A stretch of 43,875 nt of DNA from an uncultured Clostridium sp. (lineage in GTDB: Bacteria; Bacillota; Clostridia; TANB77; CAG-508), in the NCBI GenBank assembly GCA_947064765.1, contig CAMSWH010000011.1, positions 1 to 43,875 on the forward strand, given 5' to 3'. The translations under genes and the position numbers were made by a program. Numbering within the stretch: the stretch's first letter is position 1; every line of letters begins with the position of its first letter. Shown here piece by piece: positions 39,472-43,875 of this stretch. The notes beneath the pieces were generated by a model. That model saw only the letters and a program-made list of their open reading frames with translations, was not told the origin of the DNA and did not search any database.

Positions 39472-40413
39472 ATGAAAGAAGTTTTTGATTTTTATAATAG
39501 TACTTCAATAAAATCATATAATTTAGATGACACTATTCGTTATCAATTAAAAATGCTTGATGGTTTAGATGCTTTTACTAGACGTCATTCAGAAAATGTA
39601 GCAAATATTACTTGTAGACTTTGTGAAAAATTAGGAATGTCAAAAGGATTTACTGTATATTGTACTACTTGTGCATATTTACATGATGTTGGAAAAATCT
39701 TTATTCCACCTGCAGTTTTACAAAAACCTTCAAAATTAACTGATGAAGAATATGAAATAATGAAAACTCATACATCAATAGGTTATAAAATTTGTATGAA
39801 TGATTTAAAATTAAGACCATATGCAGCAGGAGCTTTATATCATCATGAAGCATTAGACGGAACTGGATATCCACATGGTGTTCTTGGTAATAAAATTCCA
39901 TATGAAGCACAAATAATAAGAGTAGCTGATGAATTTGAAGCTATAACAGCTAAACGTCAATATAAAACTCACATTGGAGTTGTAGATGCATTAAATATTT
40001 TAATTGACCATGCTAGACCTACTGTTGCTAAGAACCTCGGGGATGCTGTAAAAAAAGCTAGTCTTGGTGGTGTTGGGAAAATAGATAAAAAAATATTAAA
40101 AGCTTTATTCAAAGTAATTATAGACGATACAGAATATGAAATTGTTGCAAGAACAGATTATTTGGAATTCTTAAAAAAAGAAATTAAAAGAATTGGTGAT
40201 GCGCAAAAATATTATTATAGAATGCAAGGAGCTCTTACTGAAGACAAAAAAGAATATTATAAAGCTGAAATAAAATGCTATTTAAAACCTCACGAAGAAC
40301 CTGAAAAATTACCTCAAATACTTCAAGAATTTGAAGAAGCATATAAAATAAGAAAAGCTCATATTACAAAATTATATGATGAAGTAAAGCAAATAAAAAG
40401 ATTAAGAATATAA
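39472..40413 (+). CDS. HD-GYP domain protein (start at MKEVFDFYN)
   Basis: RRHSENVANI, YLHDVGKIFIPPAVL, YHHEALDGTGYPHG; GAGGAG SD. Confidence 0.9.
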   Translation: MKEVFDFYNSTSIKSYNLDDTIRYQLKMLDGLDAFTRRHSENVANITCRLCEKLGMSKGFTVYCTTCAYLHDVGKIFIPPAVLQKPSKLTDEEYEIMKTHTSIGYKICMNDLKLRPYAAGALYHHEALDGTGYPHGVLGNKIPYEAQIIRVADEFEAITAKRQYKTHIGVVDALNILIDHARPTVAKNLGDAVKKASLGGVGKIDKKILKALFKVIIDDTEYEIVARTDYLEFLKKEIKRIGDAQKYYYRMQGALTEDKKEYYKAEIKCYLKPHEEPEKLPQILQEFEEAYKIRKAHITKLYDEVKQIKRLRI

Positions 40414-40615
40414 AAATTTTATTATAAATATAACTTTCATTTATTTAGAAAAATAAATGAAGAAAAAAATTAAGTTTTCAATCATTTTTTAGACATTTTC
40501 AAAAATGGTTGAAAATATGAAAGTAAAGTTATTGAAGGCAGAACAAGTAAAATATTTGAATAGATAATTTTAATTTTTAATATTTTAAAATATATAAATA
40601 ATTGGAGGAATAAAT

Positions 40616-40999
40616 ATGATTAATTTTTCAGAAGATTCAATGATCAATTTACAAAAGATTAATAACACTGATATTAATAAAAATGTGGAAGCATTATTAT
40701 TAGATGGTGAAAATATAATAGGAGTATACAAAACTATTAGAGATCAAATTGTTTTTACAGACAAAAGAATAATGACTGTTGATGTAAAAGGAATTACAGG
40801 TAAAAAACAAGAAATATTTACGTTACCTTATTCAAAAATCCAATATTTTGGAATACAAACAGTTGGATTTGCAGAATTAATACCAGACTCAGAATTAGCA
40901 TTATTTTTTAACAATGGTTTAAAAGCAAGTTTTGAATTTACAGGAAATAATGATATTTTAGAAATAGGTAGAACTATTAGTAAATATGCATTACAATAA
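40616..40999 (+). CDS. bacterial PH-domain-like protein
   Basis: VFTDKRIMTVDVKGITGKKQEIFTLPYSKIQYFGIQT. Confidence 0.8.
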   Translation: MINFSEDSMINLQKINNTDINKNVEALLLDGENIIGVYKTIRDQIVFTDKRIMTVDVKGITGKKQEIFTLPYSKIQYFGIQTVGFAELIPDSELALFFNNGLKASFEFTGNNDILEIGRTISKYALQ

Positions 41000-41030
41000 T
41001 AATTATTTACTTTATCTACATATAAATAAA

Positions 41031-41090
41031 AAAGATAAAGTGCATTTTCATATGTTACGACATACTTATGCTACAAGATGTAAAAAAGGT
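41031..41090 (+). pseudogene. fragment of a tyrosine recombinase/integrase catalytic motif
   Basis: Frame +: KDKVHFHMLRHTYATRCKKG, matching the HxLRHTYAT-R signature; no intact ORF. Confidence 0.7.
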
Positions 41091-41116
41091 AACCTAATAA
41101 AAAGGTTACCTTTTTT
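41082..41116. terminator. bidirectional terminator (3' of proS)
   Basis: AAAAAAGGTAACC...GGTTACCTTTTTT. Confidence 0.85.
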
Positions 41117-41124
41117 ATTATTTA

Positions 41125-42561
41125 TTAATATTGTCTTCCCCAAACTACCATTTTAGTAGCTTTTTTCCCACAAACTGGGCATATCTCTGCTAAATGTTCT
41201 TGCTCAAATGGCATACATCTTGAATGTGCTCCTGTAACTTCTTTTATTTTATCTTCACAAGCTACATCTCCACACCACATTGTTTTTAAAAATCCTTGAT
41301 TTTCTTCCATTTGCTTTATCATTTCATCTAATGTATAAGCAACTGTTGTTTTCTCTTTTCTTCTTTCTAAACAGCTATTGAACATACTATTTTGGATTTC
41401 TTCTAATAAACTTTCTAATCTTTCATTTAATTTTGAAAGCTCTACTATTTCTTTTTCTCCATTATCACGTCTTACTAAAACTGCTTGATTGTTTTCTAAA
41501 TCTTTAGGACCTATTTCAACTCTAACTGGTACTCCTCTCATTTCCCAATCATTAAACTTAAATCCTGTTGAACAATTATCTCTATCATCTAATTTCATTC
41601 TAAAGTCTTTAGATAAATCTTTATAAATTTCATTTACTTTTTCTAATACACCTTCTTTATGTTGTGCAATTGGTACTATAACTACTTGAATTGGAGCAAC
41701 TCTTGGTGGTAATTTTAATCCTCTGTTATCTCCATGAGCCATAATTACTGCCCCTATTAATCTTGTACTTATTCCCCAAGAAGTTTGATATGCATATTCT
41801 TCTTTTCCTTCTCTATTTTGAAATTTTATTTCAAAAGGTTTAGTAAAGTTTTGACCAAAATAATGTGATGTTCCAGCTTGAAGAGCTCTTCCATCATGCA
41901 TCATTGTTTCTACTGTATATGTACTATCAGCTCCTGCAAATTGCTCCTTTGGTGTTTTTCTTCCTTTTAATACTGGTATTGCTAAAAGATTTTCAATAAC
42001 ATCTGCATATATATCAAGCATCATTAATGTTCTTTCTTCAGCTTCTTTAGCTGTTTCATGAACTGTATGTCCTTCTTGCCATAAAAACTCTCTTGAACGT
42101 AAAAATGGTCTTGTTTCTTTTTCCCATCTTAATACATTACACCATTGATTTCCAAGTATTGGTAAATCTCTCCAAGATTTTACCCATTTAGAATACATTG
42201 TTGACATCATTGTTTCTGAAGTAGGTCTTATACAAAGTCGCTCTTCTAGTTCTTCTCCTCCTCCCATAGTAACCCAAGCTACTTCTGGAGCAAAGCCTTC
42301 AACATGATCCTTTTCTTTTTCTAACATGCTTTCTGGAATAAGAACTGGCATATATAAATTTGTTACACCGACTTCTTTAAATTTTTTATCTGCATAATTT
42401 TGAATATTTTCCCAAATTGCATATCCATAAGGTCTTATAGCTATACAACCTTTTGTATCTGTATAATCTGCAAGTTCTGCTTTTCTTACAACATCTGTAT
42501 ACCACTTAGCAAAATCATCCTCTATATTTGTTATCTCTTTTACAAATTCTTCTTTTCCCAT
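41125..42561 (-). CDS. proS: prolyl-tRNA synthetase (ProS type 3-like)
   Basis: Class II motifs: [45 protein letters not shown]-terminal zinc-like CxxC. Confidence 0.96.
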   Translation of the reverse strand: MGKEEFVKEITNIEDDFAKWYTDVVRKAELADYTDTKGCIAIRPYGYAIWENIQNYADKKFKEVGVTNLYMPVLIPESMLEKEKDHVEGFAPEVAWVTMGGGEELEERLCIRPTSETMMSTMYSKWVKSWRDLPILGNQWCNVLRWEKETRPFLRSREFLWQEGHTVHETAKEAEERTLMMLDIYADVIENLLAIPVLKGRKTPKEQFAGADSTYTVETMMHDGRALQAGTSHYFGQNFTKPFEIKFQNREGKEEYAYQTSWGISTRLIGAVIMAHGDNRGLKLPPRVAPIQVVIVPIAQHKEGVLEKVNEIYKDLSKDFRMKLDDRDNCSTGFKFNDWEMRGVPVRVEIGPKDLENNQAVLVRRDNGEKEIVELSKLNERLESLLEEIQNSMFNSCLERRKEKTTVAYTLDEMIKQMEENQGFLKTMWCGDVACEDKIKEVTGAHSRCMPFEQEHLAEICPVCGKKATKMVVWGRQY

Positions 42562-42650
42562 AATTTAACCTCCAATTTTAAACATAATATAATCAAATAT
42601 TAAATTTAACTTTTACTTACATACTTCTTTGATATATTATATTTTGATAT

Positions 42651-43274
42651 TTAAACTTTATTTTCTTCATTTTTAATATCTTCGTCTTCCCTTTCGGGCA
42701 TTGGAGCCTCCATTACATCATCTATTACAATTTGTTCATTTTCATCTAGTTTATATCTTGGAAGTTCTGGTAACTCTTCTAAACTTGAAATTCCAAACAT
42801 TTTCATAAATTTACTAGTAACTTTATACATTGTTGGTCTTCCAGGTGCATCTAGTTTTCCAGCTTCTTCTATTAAATCAAATTCTAATAATTTATATACT
42901 GTTCCATCTGTACTAACACCACGTATAGCTTCAATTTCTGATCTAGTTATGTTAGGATTATACGCAATTATAGCCAAAGTTTCTAATGCAGCATTAGAAA
43001 TATTAGGTTTAGCTCTATTATCAAATAATGGATATATGTATTCATAATATTCTTTTTTTGTACATAGTTGATAATTATCGTTAACTTTGATTATTTCAAT
43101 ACCACTGTTTCTAGCTTCATATTCAGTTTTCATATTTAAAATAATTTTATCAATATCTTCTGCGCCTATCTCTAAAACATTCATAATTTCTTTTACACTT
43201 ACTTCACGTCCAGCTGCAAAAAGCATTGCTTCAATTATTGATTGTTCTTTGCTAAATTCCATATTCTCCTCCAT
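42651..43274 (-). CDS. scpB: segregation and condensation protein B
   Basis: IIEAMLFAAGREVSVKEI, ALETLAIIAYNPNITRSEIEAIRGVSTDGTVYKLLE. Confidence 0.95.
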   Translation of the reverse strand: MEENMEFSKEQSIIEAMLFAAGREVSVKEIMNVLEIGAEDIDKIILNMKTEYEARNSGIEIIKVNDNYQLCTKKEYYEYIYPLFDNRAKPNISNAALETLAIIAYNPNITRSEIEAIRGVSTDGTVYKLLEFDLIEEAGKLDAPGRPTMYKVTSKFMKMFGISSLEELPELPRYKLDENEQIVIDDVMEAPMPEREDEDIKNEENKV

Positions 43275-43406
43275 AAATATTATTCTTATATTATTACATG
43301 AAATTCAACTATTGTCAAGCTTATAGGGCTTTTAATTTTTGCTAATTGACATAATATTTTCGATATGATATAATAAAAATGTAAGTTTATTTATGAGGTG
43401 ATAAAA

Positions 43407-43604
43407 ATGTCTAAAAAAGAAGTTAATAATACTAATAATGACGATATTGAAGTTGTTATAGGTGATGATTCTATATTAAACATTTCAGAAGTTGGAGATT
43501 GTATGAATGACTTAAGACCAAAAGATTCTGTAAAAAATAAGAAAAAAGTTATAATCCCACTAGCTAAAAAGAAAAAAGATAACAACAAAAAAAATGAAGA
43601 TTAG
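43407..43604 (+). CDS. small charged hypothetical protein
   Basis: GAGGTG SD before ATG at 43407, followed by a terminator. Confidence 0.6.
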   Translation: MSKKEVNNTNNDDIEVVIGDDSILNISEVGDCMNDLRPKDSVKNKKKVIIPLAKKKKDNNKKNED

Positions 43605-43612
43605 CTAATTTT

Positions 43613-43638
43613 AATCCCTAATTTAAAACTTAGGGATT
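43613..43638 (+). terminator. hairpin terminator
   Basis: AATCCCTA...TAGGGATT followed by T-rich tract. Confidence 0.75.
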
Positions 43639-43798
43639 TTTGTTTTCATTTTTCTTAAATTTTTTATTTTAAAAAACTATAAACTATATTTATTTTATAA
43701 TTTCATTTATATTTTTACTTAATAAATACAAGATTATTGAATTTTTTACTTGACAAACGCTAATAATACTATTATAATAATATCTGCTAAGTAATTAT

Positions 43799-43875
43799 GG
43801 CGACGTAGCTCAGTTGGCTAGAGCATCCGGTTCATACCCGGCAGGTCGTAAGTTCGAATCTCACCGTCGCTACCA
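43799..43875 (+). tRNA. tRNA-Met (elongator), anticodon CAT, CCA encoded
   Basis: GGCGACG TA GCTC...GAGC A TCCGG TTCATAC CCGGC...TTCGAAT...CGTCGCT ACCA. Confidence 0.93.

Noticed and set aside
42562-42650. Possible T-box riboswitch upstream of proS
   Set aside because: Only about 90 bp between scpB and proS, and no recognisable T-box sequence or specifier hairpin.
43391-43588. Minus-strand 65-aa ORF at the small charged protein
   Set aside because: Antisense to an ORF with a good SD and terminator.

Overview
Low-GC Firmicutes (Clostridia-like) chromosomal window of about 43.9 kb, mostly minus-strand genes. Housekeeping content: perR-rubrerythrin, gatC/gatA/gatB with a HAD-type nucleotidase gene inserted, adhE, smc, proS, scpB and an elongator tRNA-Met(CAT). 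The 3.0-24 kb part is rich in cell-envelope genes: an ECF sigma/DUF4179-type pair, a Big2/SH3/C39-like peptidase, an M56 (BlaR1-like) protein fused to an M23 domain plus a BlaI repressor, an M15B carboxypeptidase, a two-component system, a NodB deacetylase, an M15-like/PG-binding protein, and a cluster of LPXTG-cohesin, sortase, glucosaminidase-dockerin and membrane cohesin genes. Main leads: (1) the sortase/cohesin/dockerin/glucosaminidase cluster, which looks like a cell-wall-directed, cellulosome-like assembly; (2) the M56-M23 sensor whose M23 motif reads Q-L-H instead of H-L-H, with two BlaI-like operators at its promoter; (3) six direct repeats at exactly 11-bp period downstream of the two-component operon, with the same spacing at the response-regulator promoter; (4) a family of modular intergenic elements built from several hairpins with compensatory arm changes; (5) a one-nucleotide frame disruption in the response-regulator gene at CGG-AGG-ATA-TAA, most likely an error or mutation. 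All assignments come from reading sequence by eye; no database search was run.
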